A stretch of DNA of 23,497 nt from Ch67 sp964491665. GTDB taxonomy: Bacteria > Pseudomonadota > Gammaproteobacteria > Pseudomonadales > Ketobacteraceae. The stretch is from assembly GCA_964491665.1 (NCBI GenBank), contig CAZBII010000058.1, positions 1 to 23,497 on the forward strand. Reading direction: 5' to 3'. Each line of letters starts with the position of its first letter. The stretch's first letter is position 1. The notes beneath the pieces are model-generated. The model did not search any database and was not told the origin of the DNA. It was given only the letters and a program-made list of their open reading frames with translations. Made by a program: the position numbers and the translations under genes. Shown one piece after another: positions 1 to 7,943 of this stretch.

Positions 1-856
1 CCGGCTGGCCGTGGAGGAAGGCGGCGCGGGCGTAGCTGGCGCCACCCACGTCGCAGCGGGCCCCGTCCTGCAGGCGCACGGCGGAACCGTCGGGATTGGC
101 CTTCAGCAGGATTTCGCCGAACTGTTCCGGCGTCGACAGGCGGCTCTCCGTCACCACGGTGGCGTTCAGCATCTGGCCCAGCACGGCCGGCAGGGCACCC
201 ACTTCGCCGGCGGCCACCTGCACGTTCTGCGCCTGGATCGCCTTCACCACATCATTGGGCAGCAGCGCGAAGGCGGTCAGCTTCACCGGATCGAGCCACA
301 CCCGCATGGCGTACTCGGTGCCCAGCACCTGCGCCTCGCCCACCCCTTCCACCCGGCGGATCTGGTCCAGCAGACGGCTGTTGGCATAGTCACCCAGGGC
401 GATGGAATCCATGCGGCCGTCGCTGGAACTCAGCGTCACGATCATCATGAAGTTGCGCGTGGCCTTGTCCACCCGCACGCCCTGGCGGCGCACTTCTTCC
501 GGCAGCCGCGATTCCACCCGCTTCACCCGGTTGTTCACTTCCACCAGCGCCAGATTGACGTTGGTGCCGGCCTGGAAATAGGCGGTGACGGTGGCGCTGC
601 CGTCGGAACTGCTGGCGGAACTCATGTACAGCAGGCCTTCGACGCCATTGAGTTCCTGCTCGATCAGCGCGGTGACGGTTTCCTCCAGCGTCTGCGCGGA
701 GGCGCCGGGGTAGGTGGCGGTGACGGCGATGGAGGGCGGGGCGATGCTGGGATACTGCGCCACCGGCAGCTGGCGGATGGAGAGAATGCCGCCGAGCAGG
801 ATCAGCAGGGCAATAACCCAGGCGAAGATGGGTCGATCAATGAAGAAACGGGCCAT
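1..856 (-). CDS. RND multidrug efflux permease, AcrB/MexB type (HAE1 family), partial
   Basis: This is the inner-membrane pump of a tripartite efflux system, which exports hydrophobic compounds using the proton gradient. Only the N-terminal 285 codons are in the window; the gene is cut by the left edge. The translation from the ATG at 856 begins MARFFIDRPIFAWVIALLIL, the classic N-terminus and first transmembrane helix of AcrB/MexB-type pumps. It continues with QYPSIAPP and YPGAS motifs of the porter domain, then EVNNRVKRVESRLP and the RVEGVGEAQVLG segment of the PN subdomains. It lies 12 bases downstream of the adaptor gene, so the two are co-transcribed. The divergent AcrR-type regulator and the operator between them suggest substrate-inducible repression. 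No outer-membrane TolC/OprM gene is visible, but it could lie beyond the edge. The family call is secure; substrate range cannot be read. Confidence 0.95.
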   Translation of the reverse strand, partial: MARFFIDRPIFAWVIALLILLGGILSIRQLPVAQYPSIAPPSIAVTATYPGASAQTLEETVTALIEQELNGVEGLLYMSSASSSDGSATVTAYFQAGTNVNLALVEVNNRVKRVESRLPEEVRRQGVRVDKATRNFMMIVTLSSSDGRMDSIALGDYANSRLLDQIRRVEGVGEAQVLGTEYAMRVWLDPVKLTAFALLPNDVVKAIQAQNVQVAAGEVGALPAVLGQMLNATVVTESRLSTPEQFGEILLKANPDGSAVRLQDGARCDVGGASYARAAFLHGQP

Positions 857-868
857 GGGCGTGTGTCC

Positions 869-2020
869 TCAACCGGCTTTGGACGCGGCAGGCGCGGTGT
901 CGGCCGGAGCATCCACCGGCACGGCGTGGGCCGGGCTGCCGGGTCGCACTTTCTGCAACCCTTCCACGATTACCTGCTCACCGCCGGACAGCCCGCTGCG
1001 GATGATCCAGCGGTCGCCCTGGGCGCGGTCGGTTTTCACTGGAAGAGGAACCACGTTGCCGTCCGGCAGCACGGTCATCACCTGCTCGCCCTGGGCGGAA
1101 CGGATCAGCGCCCGCTGCGACACGGTGAAGGCCTGTTCATACACGGCCTGCTCCACTTCCACCCGCACGAACATGCCGGGCAGCAGCACGCGGTCGGGGT
1201 TGGGCACCTGCGCGCGCATCAGCACCTCGCCGGTGCCGGGGTCCACGGTCATTTCCGAGAACAGCAGCTTGCCGGGGTGGGCGTAGGTGGAGCCATCCTC
1301 CATCAGCACCTTCACGTCCGGGTCGCGGGCAGTGTTGCCCTGGGCGGCGCGCTCGCGGCGGAAGCGCAGCATCTCGGCGCTGGACTGGGTGAAGTTCACG
1401 TAAAGGGGATCGAGCTGTTCGATGGTGGCCAGGTGGGTGGCCTCGCCCTTGCCCACCAGCGCGCCCTCGGTGACCAGGGCGCGACCGATGCGACCGGTGA
1501 TGGGAGCCTGCACGCCGGCGTATTCCAGATCGATACTGGAGCGGGCCAGCGCCGCTTTGGCGGCGGCCACATCCGCCTCGGCCTGTTTCAGGCGGGCAAA
1601 CGCCTCGTCATATTCCTGCTGGCTGACGGCATTCTTCGCCAGCAGGTTCTGCAGACGCTTCTGCTTCAGCTGCGCCTGGGTGAGATCCGCCTCGGCCCGC
1701 GCCAGATTCGCCTTCGCCGCATCCAGATCCGCCTTCAGGGTAGCCGGGTCGATCTGGAACAGCAGGTCGCCGGCCTGCACCTCGCTGCCCTCCGTGAACA
1801 GCCGCTTCTGGATGATGCCCTCCACCCGCGCCCGTACTTCCGCCGAGCGCAGGGCCTGCACCCGGCCCGGCAGTTCCGTTTTCACCACCACCCGCTGCGG
1901 CTTCACAATCTCGACTTTTACCTCGGGCGGCGGCGCCTGGCCGGGCTGGTTGGGAGTGGGGGCGTCGCAGGCCGCCAGGGCCAGGCTGCTGAGAAGAAGG
2001 ATGATGGGGCGGGACAACAT
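869..2020 (-). CDS. RND efflux periplasmic adaptor lipoprotein (AcrA/MexA family)
   Basis: This is the membrane-fusion protein that bridges the RND pump to an outer-membrane channel. I chose the ATG at 2020 because a GGAGAA ribosome site lies just upstream and the protein then opens with a lipoprotein signal (LALAAC lipobox, Cys18). An upstream in-frame start at 2110 would put 30 implausible residues before it. The product is 383 residues, usual for the family. After Cys18 and a Pro-rich linker come the first half of the barrel-sandwich (lipoyl) domain, a long Ala/Leu/Gln-rich alpha-hairpin around residues 80-150, the returning lipoyl half (APITGRIGRALVTEGALVG), then beta-barrel and membrane-proximal domains. 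Asp follows the lipidated Cys; in E. coli this residue keeps lipoproteins in the inner membrane, as an adaptor needs. It is the first gene of the efflux operon. Confidence 0.95.
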   Translation of the reverse strand: MLSRPIILLLSSLALAACDAPTPNQPGQAPPPEVKVEIVKPQRVVVKTELPGRVQALRSAEVRARVEGIIQKRLFTEGSEVQAGDLLFQIDPATLKADLDAAKANLARAEADLTQAQLKQKRLQNLLAKNAVSQQEYDEAFARLKQAEADVAAAKAALARSSIDLEYAGVQAPITGRIGRALVTEGALVGKGEATHLATIEQLDPLYVNFTQSSAEMLRFRRERAAQGNTARDPDVKVLMEDGSTYAHPGKLLFSEMTVDPGTGEVLMRAQVPNPDRVLLPGMFVRVEVEQAVYEQAFTVSQRALIRSAQGEQVMTVLPDGNVVPLPVKTDRAQGDRWIIRSGLSGGEQVIVEGLQKVRPGSPAHAVPVDAPADTAPAASKAG

Positions 2021-2125
2021 ATTGATTCTCCGGTTTAAAACACCTGAACTGCCGGTGTTGTGGGCGGGGAGTGGGTTGGGTGGCAGGCAGGTCTGGAAAT
2101 GTCCTGACACACAAATTCGGCTTTA

Positions 2126-2154
2126 ATCATACATTCGTGTATGTATAATGGCAA
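2126..2154 (-). promoter_or_regulatory. Sigma-70 promoter of the efflux operon
   Basis: On the minus strand, TTGCCA (2154-2149) and TATGAT (2131-2126) are separated by exactly 17 bases, a strong sigma-70 arrangement. The start point would fall near 2119, about 100 bases before the adaptor ATG. The palindromic operator occupies the spacer, so a bound repressor would block polymerase. The assignment is inferred from motif and spacing. Confidence 0.6.
2128..2146. promoter_or_regulatory. AcrR-like palindromic operator
   Basis: Arms ATACAT (2129-2134) and ATGTAT (2141-2146) form a perfect inverted repeat with a 6-base spacer. An overlapping pair, CATACA/TGTATG, is also present. As I remember the E. 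coli AcrR operator, it has the same ATACATT and ATGTAT half-sites at the same spacing. The site overlaps the efflux operon promoter on the minus strand and abuts a perfect TATAAT (2144-2149) that can serve as the -10 of the divergent regulator gene. It is probably the binding site of the adjacent TetR-family protein, controlling both directions. Confidence 0.7.
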
Positions 2155-2182
2155 ACACGACTGATTAACCACAAAATCCGAT

Positions 2183-2815
2183 ATGGTTAAAAAAACCAAA
2201 GAAGAAGCGCTGGAAACCCGCCACCTGCTGCTGGATACCGCCGAGCGGGTGTTTCACGAAAAGGGCGTCGCGCAGACCACCCTCAACGACATCGCCCAGG
2301 CCGCCGGCCTGACGCGGGGCGCCATCTACTGGCACTTCAAGAACAAGATAGACCTGTTCAACGCCATGTGCGACCGGGTGTCGCTGCCGCTGGAAACCAT
2401 GACTGATGCTGCGGCGGCCGACGACGTGGCCGATCCGCTGGGGGCGATGCGCAATTCCGTGCGCTGCTTTTTCCACAAGGTGGCCACCGACCCGCACTCG
2501 CGGCTGGTGTTCGACATCCTGTTCAACAAGTGCGAGTTCGTGGCGGAACTGGGCCCGGTCGTGGAGCGCGATTTGCGGGTGCGGGTGGAATTCCGCCAGC
2601 GTTTCGAGCGCATGTTCCGCAATGCCGAGAAGCGCGGGCAACTGCCGCCGGGGCTGAATCACCGCCTGACGGTGGAAAACTATCAGGCGCTGGTGAAAGG
2701 TATTGTGCGCAACTGGCTGCTGGACCCGCAGAGCTTCGATCTGGAAGTGGATGGCGGGCGCATGCTGGATGCGTTTTTTGAAATGGTGCAGGTGTCGGTG
2801 GCGTTGCGGGGGTGA
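2183..2815 (+). CDS. TetR/AcrR-family transcriptional repressor of the efflux operon
   Basis: This is a 210-residue DNA-binding repressor that probably controls the divergent RND operon and itself. The N-terminus (MVKKTKEEALETRHLLLDTA) closely matches the AcrR/TtgR start. The helix-turn-helix follows at about residues 30-55, with the signature LNDIAQAAGLTRGAIYWHFKNK. The C-terminal part is a helical ligand-binding and dimerisation domain (about residues 70-205) of the TetR_C 'MAATS' type seen in AcrR and TtgR. The ATG at 2183 has no clear Shine-Dalgarno sequence, but it aligns with the family's start. The gene lies 162 bases from the adaptor start, with the palindrome at 2128-2146 between them. 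Its stop codon falls in the loop of a hairpin (2805-2826). The family and its role as local efflux regulator are well supported; the inducing ligand is unknown. Confidence 0.93.
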   Translation: MVKKTKEEALETRHLLLDTAERVFHEKGVAQTTLNDIAQAAGLTRGAIYWHFKNKIDLFNAMCDRVSLPLETMTDAAAADDVADPLGAMRNSVRCFFHKVATDPHSRLVFDILFNKCEFVAELGPVVERDLRVRVEFRQRFERMFRNAEKRGQLPPGLNHRLTVENYQALVKGIVRNWLLDPQSFDLEVDGGRMLDAFFEMVQVSVALRG

Positions 2816-2826
2816 GTGCCCCCGCA
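2805..2826 (+). terminator. Hairpin at the end of the TetR gene, possible terminator
   Basis: A perfect 8-bp stem (TGCGGGGG with CCCCCGCA) has a 6-base loop containing the TetR stop codon. Only a weak T-containing stretch (TTGCTTG) follows, so intrinsic termination is uncertain. It sits between convergent genes. Confidence 0.35.
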
Positions 2827-2852
2827 TTGCTTGAGTGGGCGCGGCGAACTTT

Positions 2853-4283
2853 CTAACCCGGCGTGCGCATCACCATCAGCCGCAGTTCCGTCATGTCGTG
2901 CATGGCCCAGCGGATGCCTTCACGGCCCAGTCCGCTGTCCTTCACACCACCGTACGGCATGTGATCCACCCGCCAGCTCGGCACATCGCCGATCACCACG
3001 CCGCCCACTTCCAGTTCATCCCACGCCTGGTGTGCCTTGTAGATATCGCGGGTGAAAATGCCGGCCTGCAAACCGAAGCGGCTGTTGTTCACGTCTTTCA
3101 GCACCTGATTGAAATCGGTAAATTTCTGCAGGACCGCCAGCGGGCCGAAGGCTTCTTCCGCGCACGCCGGTTGTTGCGGATCGACATTTTCCAGCAGCGT
3201 GGCGTCGAGCATGTTGCCGTTGCGGGTGCCGCCGCACAGCAAGGTTGCGCCGGATTGCACCGCCTGCTCGATCCAGCCGTGCAGACGTTTCGCTTCGCCT
3301 TCGCTGATCATCGGCCCGATAAACGTGGCGGGATCTTTCGGATCGCCGCTCTTCAGTGCTTTTGTCGCTGCGACCAGTTTGGATTTCAGTGCGTCATAAA
3401 TGTCGGCGTGGGCATAAATGCGTTGCACGCTGATGCAGCTTTGCCCGGACTGATAAAACGCGCCGATGATGATGCGTTTTACCGCGTCGTCGATGTCCCA
3501 GTCTTTATCCACCACGCAGGCGGCGTTGCCGCCCAGTTCCAGAATCACCGGTTTCTTGCCGGCGCGCGCTTTCAGATTCCAGCCCACATCCGGCGAGCCG
3601 GTGAAACTCAGCAATTTCAGGCGCGGATCTTCGGTGAGTAAATCGGCGCTGTCGCGGCGGCAGGGCAGAATGGAAAACGCACCCTTCGGCAGATTGGTTT
3701 CCGCCAGGATTTCACCCATCAGGATTGCGCCGATGGGCGTCAGGCTCGCCGGTTTCAGCACGAACGGACAACCCACCGCAATCGCCGGTGCCACTTTATG
3801 CGCGGCCAGGTTGAGCGGAAAGTTGAACGGACTGATAAACGCGCAGGGGCCGATCGGCACGCGTTTGGTCATGCCGAAATAACCCTTGGCGCGGGCGCTG
3901 ATGTCGAGCGGAATGGTTTCGCCGTACAGACGTGACACTTCTTCCGCTGCGATCTTGAAGGTGTCGATCAGGCGTGTGACTTCGCCTTTGGCATCGTTGA
4001 TCGGCTTGCCGGCTTCCACGCACAGCGCGTAGGCCAGTTCGTCGCTGCGCTCGCGAAACCGTTTGACGCAATGTTCCAGCACGGCCTGCTTCTCGAACAC
4101 GGACATTTTGCGCATCGGCTCGGCGGCGTCGCACGCGGCGGCGATGGCCTGATCGAGCGTGGCGGGATCGGCCTGTGCCACTTCGCAGGCCAGATCGCCG
4201 CTGAACTTGTCGTGCACTTTCAGATCGCGGTTGGCGTAAACCGCTGCGTTGGCGAGATAGTAGGGATAGTGTTTTTGCATCAT
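2853..4283 (-). CDS. NAD(P)-dependent aldehyde dehydrogenase
   Basis: This enzyme of the aldehyde dehydrogenase superfamily (476 residues, full length) oxidises an aldehyde to the acid. Catalytic features are visible: oxyanion Asn154 in ISPFNFPLNL, the FTGS nucleotide-binding loop near residue 227, general-base Glu249 in LELGG, and nucleophile Cys283 in SGQSCISVQR. The C-terminal EEAFGP and PYGGVKDSGLGREG motifs are also present. I start at the ATG at 4283 because AAGGA lies 7 bases upstream; a longer frame to 4322 lacks such a site. It is the last gene of a likely three-gene run with an iron alcohol dehydrogenase and a thioesterase, 65 bases after the thioesterase gene. That suggests it consumes the aldehyde made by the alcohol dehydrogenase. 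The subfamily is close to broad-range or semialdehyde-type enzymes, and the substrate cannot be fixed from sequence. Confidence 0.92.
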   Translation of the reverse strand: MMQKHYPYYLANAAVYANRDLKVHDKFSGDLACEVAQADPATLDQAIAAACDAAEPMRKMSVFEKQAVLEHCVKRFRERSDELAYALCVEAGKPINDAKGEVTRLIDTFKIAAEEVSRLYGETIPLDISARAKGYFGMTKRVPIGPCAFISPFNFPLNLAAHKVAPAIAVGCPFVLKPASLTPIGAILMGEILAETNLPKGAFSILPCRRDSADLLTEDPRLKLLSFTGSPDVGWNLKARAGKKPVILELGGNAACVVDKDWDIDDAVKRIIIGAFYQSGQSCISVQRIYAHADIYDALKSKLVAATKALKSGDPKDPATFIGPMISEGEAKRLHGWIEQAVQSGATLLCGGTRNGNMLDATLLENVDPQQPACAEEAFGPLAVLQKFTDFNQVLKDVNNSRFGLQAGIFTRDIYKAHQAWDELEVGGVVIGDVPSWRVDHMPYGGVKDSGLGREGIRWAMHDMTELRLMVMRTPG

Positions 4284-4348
4284 GGTGGAATCCTTTGCAG
4301 AAGATGTGCCGAGCGAGTGCACCTTGCCTTCGTGACAGAATTGAACAA

Positions 4349-4786
4349 TCAGGCAATCAAAAGTTTTTCCAGCGCTGCCCGAATCTTTGCCGGAATCGGC
4401 ACCGATTTGTTTTCCGCGCGCAGCACGAACACATGCACGAAATCACCGAAAGCGCAGGCTTCATCCTCGCCTTCGCGAAAAATGCCAACGCCGTAGGTTA
4501 CTGAACTGTTGCCCAGCTTGTTCACCCGCAGGCCCGCTTCGATTTTATCGGGATAGGCGATCGGCTTGCGGTAGCTGCAGCCGGAGTTCACCACGAAACC
4601 CACCACCGGCGCATCGTGAATATCCAGTCCGCCTTCCTCGATCAGATAGCGGTTCACCGCAGAATCGAAATAGGAGTAGTAGGTGACGTTATTCACGTGA
4701 CCGTAGATATCGTTGTCCATCCAGCGCGTGGTGATGGGATAGAACAGGGCGTAGTCGCTGCGCTTGATCGGTTGAGTGCTGCTCAT
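4349..4786 (-). CDS. Acyl-CoA thioesterase, 4HBT hotdog family
   Basis: This is a 145-residue single-hotdog protein that probably hydrolyses an acyl-CoA thioester in the cytoplasm. The active-site motif of the 4-hydroxybenzoyl-CoA thioesterase family is seen near residues 22-36 (TRWMDNDIYGHVNNVTYYSY), with the Asp and GHVNN in place. This is followed by YRKPIAYPD and a C-terminal VHVFV strand typical of FadM/YbgC-like proteins. The chosen ATG (4786) overlaps the alcohol dehydrogenase stop in a TGATG, which indicates translational coupling; in-frame sequence further upstream lies inside that gene and is not credible. The context with alcohol and aldehyde dehydrogenases suggests a role in making or releasing a carboxylic acid, but the acyl group is unknown. 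Confidence 0.88.
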   Translation of the reverse strand: MSSTQPIKRSDYALFYPITTRWMDNDIYGHVNNVTYYSYFDSAVNRYLIEEGGLDIHDAPVVGFVVNSGCSYRKPIAYPDKIEAGLRVNKLGNSSVTYGVGIFREGEDEACAFGDFVHVFVLRAENKSVPIPAKIRAALEKLLIA

Positions 4787-5949
4787 CAGAAGGCTGCCCG
4801 GTAAATGTCGAGTGCATCTTTTTCCGTGACTTCGCGGGGATTGTTCACCAGCAGGCGCTGCTGCAGCATGGCGTCGCTGGCGAGTTTGTCGAGGAAATTT
4901 TCCGGCACCTTGCAATCGCGCAGACGTGCGGGCAGCTCCACTTCCAGAATCAGATCCTCCAGCCAGTCGATCAGCTGCTCGGCCTGTTTGGCCGACGTGC
5001 CCGGTTTGCAGTCCCTGCCCATGATGATCGGCGCCAGCTCGCCGTATTCGTGCGCGGCATTGGGCACATTGAAACGCATCACATGCGGTAGCACCAGCGA
5101 ATTGCTCAGGCCGTGCGGAATGTGGAAATGCCCGCCCAGCGGATACGCCAGCGCGTGCACGGCGGCCACCGGCGCATTGGCAAAGGCCTGTCCCGCCAGC
5201 AGCGCGCCCAGCAGCATCTTGCTGCGCGCTTCGATGTTGGCACCGTCTTTCACGGCGGTGACGATGTTGGCTGACAACAGTTTCAGTGCTTCCCGCGCCA
5301 GCATATCCGAGACTGGATTTTTCTTGTGCCGGCTGGTGTAGGCTTCGATCGCATGCACCATGGCGTCGATGCCGGTGGCGGCGGTGACGTGCGGCGGCAG
5401 GCCCAGTGTCAGTTCCGCATCCAGCAGTGCGATATCCGGCTGCAGCACGGGAGATACCACGCCGGACTTGGTGGTGGCGCCGGTGGTGACAATCGCAATG
5501 GGCGTAACTTCAGAACCGGTGCCGGCGGTGGTGGGCACCTGGATCAGCGGCAGGCGCGCGCCTTTCACATTGTTGACGCCGTAAATGTCGGGCAGGGTCT
5601 GCGTGCATTTCGGCGCGGCCAGAAAGGCCACCAGTTTGGCGACATCCATCGAACTGCCGCCACCGAAACCGACGATCAGGTCGGCCTTGTGCGCCTTGGC
5701 CAGATCGCTGGCTTTTTGCACGGTGGTGTCGGAAGGATCGGGTTCGGTTTCATCGAACACGGCCACCTTCACGCCGGCGCTGGCGAAGCCCGGCAGCACG
5801 GATTCCAGCAGTCCGGCCTTGCGAATGCCGGCATCGGTGACGACCAGCACGGATTTTGCGCCCTGCTCCTTGCACAGGCTGCCCAGACGCGCAGCACTGC
5901 CTGGTTCGTTCAGGATGGTGCGTGTGGTTGAAAAACTGAAGGCCTGCAT
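4786..5949 (-). CDS. Iron-containing (group III) alcohol dehydrogenase
   Basis: This is a 387-residue NAD(P)-dependent dehydrogenase of the Fe-ADH family, interconverting an alcohol and an aldehyde or ketone. The N-terminal Rossmann-like domain carries GFGGGSSMDVAK (about residues 94-105), and PTTAGTGSEVT follows near residue 139. Metal ligands can be placed at Asp195 and His199 (GIDAMVHAIEAY), His265 (VHALAYP) and His279 (PHG). The second His found in FucO-like enzymes at the VHAMAH position is Tyr269 here, a variation I recall in many homologues. The ATG at 5949 gives the standard length and is preceded by GAGGTGG; the frame is open much further upstream without family similarity. It leads the cluster with the thioesterase (overlapping TGATG) and the aldehyde dehydrogenase. 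The substrate is undetermined. Confidence 0.93.
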   Translation of the reverse strand: MQAFSFSTTRTILNEPGSAARLGSLCKEQGAKSVLVVTDAGIRKAGLLESVLPGFASAGVKVAVFDETEPDPSDTTVQKASDLAKAHKADLIVGFGGGSSMDVAKLVAFLAAPKCTQTLPDIYGVNNVKGARLPLIQVPTTAGTGSEVTPIAIVTTGATTKSGVVSPVLQPDIALLDAELTLGLPPHVTAATGIDAMVHAIEAYTSRHKKNPVSDMLAREALKLLSANIVTAVKDGANIEARSKMLLGALLAGQAFANAPVAAVHALAYPLGGHFHIPHGLSNSLVLPHVMRFNVPNAAHEYGELAPIIMGRDCKPGTSAKQAEQLIDWLEDLILEVELPARLRDCKVPENFLDKLASDAMLQQRLLVNNPREVTEKDALDIYRAAF

Positions 5950-6122
5950 GTGTGGTTCCACCTCGTCTTCGGAAGGATCGGCAGCGCACGAGCGCCGGGG
6001 GCCGGCGGCTATTTTGTGCCGGTTGATGCAGTCAGGGCAAGGGAGGCGCACGCTAACACAGGCGGCGGGGGAAAGGGGGCCACCCGACGCGGTCAAGTGG
6101 CCAACAGCCGGTACAGTCGGAT

Positions 6123-7943
6123 TCAGTAAACGTTGTGGGTGGAGGTGAATACCCGCACGCAGTTGCGGCCGCTGCGCTTGGCCTGATACAGCGCCAGATC
6201 GGCGTTTTTCAGCAGCAGGCTGACGGTGTTTTCGCTGTCGGGCACCAGCGCGCACACCCCGGCGCTGGCGGTGATCGTGAGCTGGCCGACGCTGGTTGCA
6301 AAGGGCTGTTCCTCGATCAGCTGGCGAATCCGTTCCGCCACGCTTTCGGCGCCGGTGGTATCCGTTTCCGGCAACACCACGCAGAACTCCTCGCCACCGA
6401 AACGCGCCGCCTGATCCGCTGGCCAGCGCAAGCCCTGCTGGACGCGCAGCGCCGCTTCCAGCAGACATTCGTCGCCCACCTGGTGGCCATATTCATCGTT
6501 CACCTGTTTGAAGTGATCGATGTCCAGCAGCACGATGGCCAGACTGTTGCGATAGCGCAGACCGCGCTCCCATTCCTCGCGCAGCAGGTCGTCGAGGAAG
6601 CGCCGGTTGCGCAGGCCGGTGAGCGGATCGGTGTTGCTCAGATCGCGCAGCCGCTGCATCAGATTTTCCAGTTCCTGCGTGCGCGCCTGCACGCGGCCTT
6701 CCAGTTCGGCGTTCATGCGCTGGGTGGTATCCAGTGCCTGCTGCTGCGCGGCAAAGCGCAGGCGACGTTCCGCGTTGATGCGTTCCGCCAGTGCGAACGA
6801 CAGCATCACCACTTCCAGCGCCGAGCCGATATGCGTGGCGTATTCGGTGAACACCGTGGCCGGAATCAGATGGAATTTGTTCAGCGCCAGAATCAGTCCG
6901 CCCGACAGCATGAAGCCCCAGGCGATGGTGTAGTACCTGGCGGTAATGCGGTGATGGTACCAGCCGTAGATGCCGGCAAAAAACGCTACCACGCAGGTGA
7001 GCGACGCCAGCGGAATCAGGATGCGGATATTGAAGTGATACGGCAGCAGGAACGTCATCACCACCATCAGGATGCTGGCGATGGCAGTTGCTTTCAGGAT
7101 GTTGTTCAGGATGGGCTGGTCCACTTCCAGTGTCAGGAAGCGGCGGGTGAAGGCGCTGCTGAAGAAAACCACGCCGGACAGGAACACCAGAATGGCGTTG
7201 TCATTCCACTGCGTGAGGTTGGGCCACAGGTAGCGGAACGCATGACCGTCCAGACTGCCGAGAAAAATCGGCATGCACACCACATAGCCCACATACAGCA
7301 GATAGTTGCGGTCGCGCAGAATCAGGTACACCAGCAGGTTGTACACCGCAATCGCCAGCATGGTGCCGAAAAACAAACCGTGCAGCAGTGTGCGGGTGGA
7401 ATCGAAATCGGCGAACGCATCGCGCTGCCACAATGTCAGCGGCGCCTGTACCGCGCTGCCGGTGCGCAGACGCAGATAAATGTCCAGCGTCTGGCCCGGT
7501 TGCCATTCCAGTGGAATCAGGAAAAAACGGTGCTGCAGCAGACGCTGCGAAAATGGCAGCTTGTCGCCCAGCGCATGAACCTGCAATGTGCGGCCACCGT
7601 CCAGTACAAACACGTCCACCTGATCGAGCACCGCATAACTCAGTTCGATCAGGCGTTGCTCGGTTTGCGGCAGTGGATTGGCAATGCGCAGATGCAGCCA
7701 CCAGGCAGAATCGCTGTAGCCCTGGTTGAAGATTTCACTGCGGCTGGGTTGCCACTCCAGATCCGGCGCCTGAATCTGATCGATGGTCAGCGTCTGCGCG
7801 GCATCTTCCCGATACATCAGCAGGCCGTTGAGCGGCTCGCGGCCGGCGCCATCGAGCTCCAGTGTGCTGACGGCGGCTGCCCTGCCGCAGCCGACCAGCA
7901 GAAGCAGCACAGTGATTGCAACCCGCAGCAACATCACGATCAA
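6123..7943 (-). CDS. Membrane diguanylate cyclase with 7TMR-DISM sensor and GGDEF domain
   Basis: This protein is likely to make cyclic di-GMP in response to an extracytoplasmic signal. Numbered from the TTG at 7943, it has 606 residues in this order: an N-terminal signal or anchor (LVGC could also act as a lipobox), a periplasmic 7TMR-DISMED2 jelly-roll (about 35-170), seven membrane helices (about 185-385), a coiled coil (388-432) and a GGDEF domain (437-600). The catalytic signature is intact: DPLTGLRNRR, LDIDHFKQVND and GGEEF (516-520). The inhibitory RxxD site normally just before it reads WPAD, so product inhibition is probably lost. The start is uncertain: TTG 7943 has a GGTGAG site 5 bases upstream, while GTG 7937 and ATG 7934 are nearby alternatives. 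It stands alone, divergent from the next gene. Confidence 0.92.
   Translation of the reverse strand: MIVMLLRVAITVLLLLVGCGRAAAVSTLELDGAGREPLNGLLMYREDAAQTLTIDQIQAPDLEWQPSRSEIFNQGYSDSAWWLHLRIANPLPQTEQRLIELSYAVLDQVDVFVLDGGRTLQVHALGDKLPFSQRLLQHRFFLIPLEWQPGQTLDIYLRLRTGSAVQAPLTLWQRDAFADFDSTRTLLHGLFFGTMLAIAVYNLLVYLILRDRNYLLYVGYVVCMPIFLGSLDGHAFRYLWPNLTQWNDNAILVFLSGVVFFSSAFTRRFLTLEVDQPILNNILKATAIASILMVVMTFLLPYHFNIRILIPLASLTCVVAFFAGIYGWYHHRITARYYTIAWGFMLSGGLILALNKFHLIPATVFTEYATHIGSALEVVMLSFALAERINAERRLRFAAQQQALDTTQRMNAELEGRVQARTQELENLMQRLRDLSNTDPLTGLRNRRFLDDLLREEWERGLRYRNSLAIVLLDIDHFKQVNDEYGHQVGDECLLEAALRVQQGLRWPADQAARFGGEEFCVVLPETDTTGAESVAERIRQLIEEQPFATSVGQLTITASAGVCALVPDSENTVSLLLKNADLALYQAKRSGRNCVRVFTSTHNVY

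Noticed and set aside
11..2038. Long plus-strand open frame opposite the RND pump and adaptor genes
   Set aside because: It is a His/Gly-rich antisense frame with no motif; the minus strand encodes recognisable efflux proteins throughout.
6078..6102. GGCCAC/GTGGCC inverted repeat after the diguanylate cyclase gene
   Set aside because: The stem is only 6 bp, the loop is 13 bases and there is no T-tract, so I do not call it a terminator.
7877..7943. Lipobox-like LVGC near the start of the diguanylate cyclase
   Set aside because: 7TMR-DISM proteins normally use an ordinary signal or anchor sequence, and an AAA-V cleavage site follows at once. The lipoprotein call is too weak to annotate.
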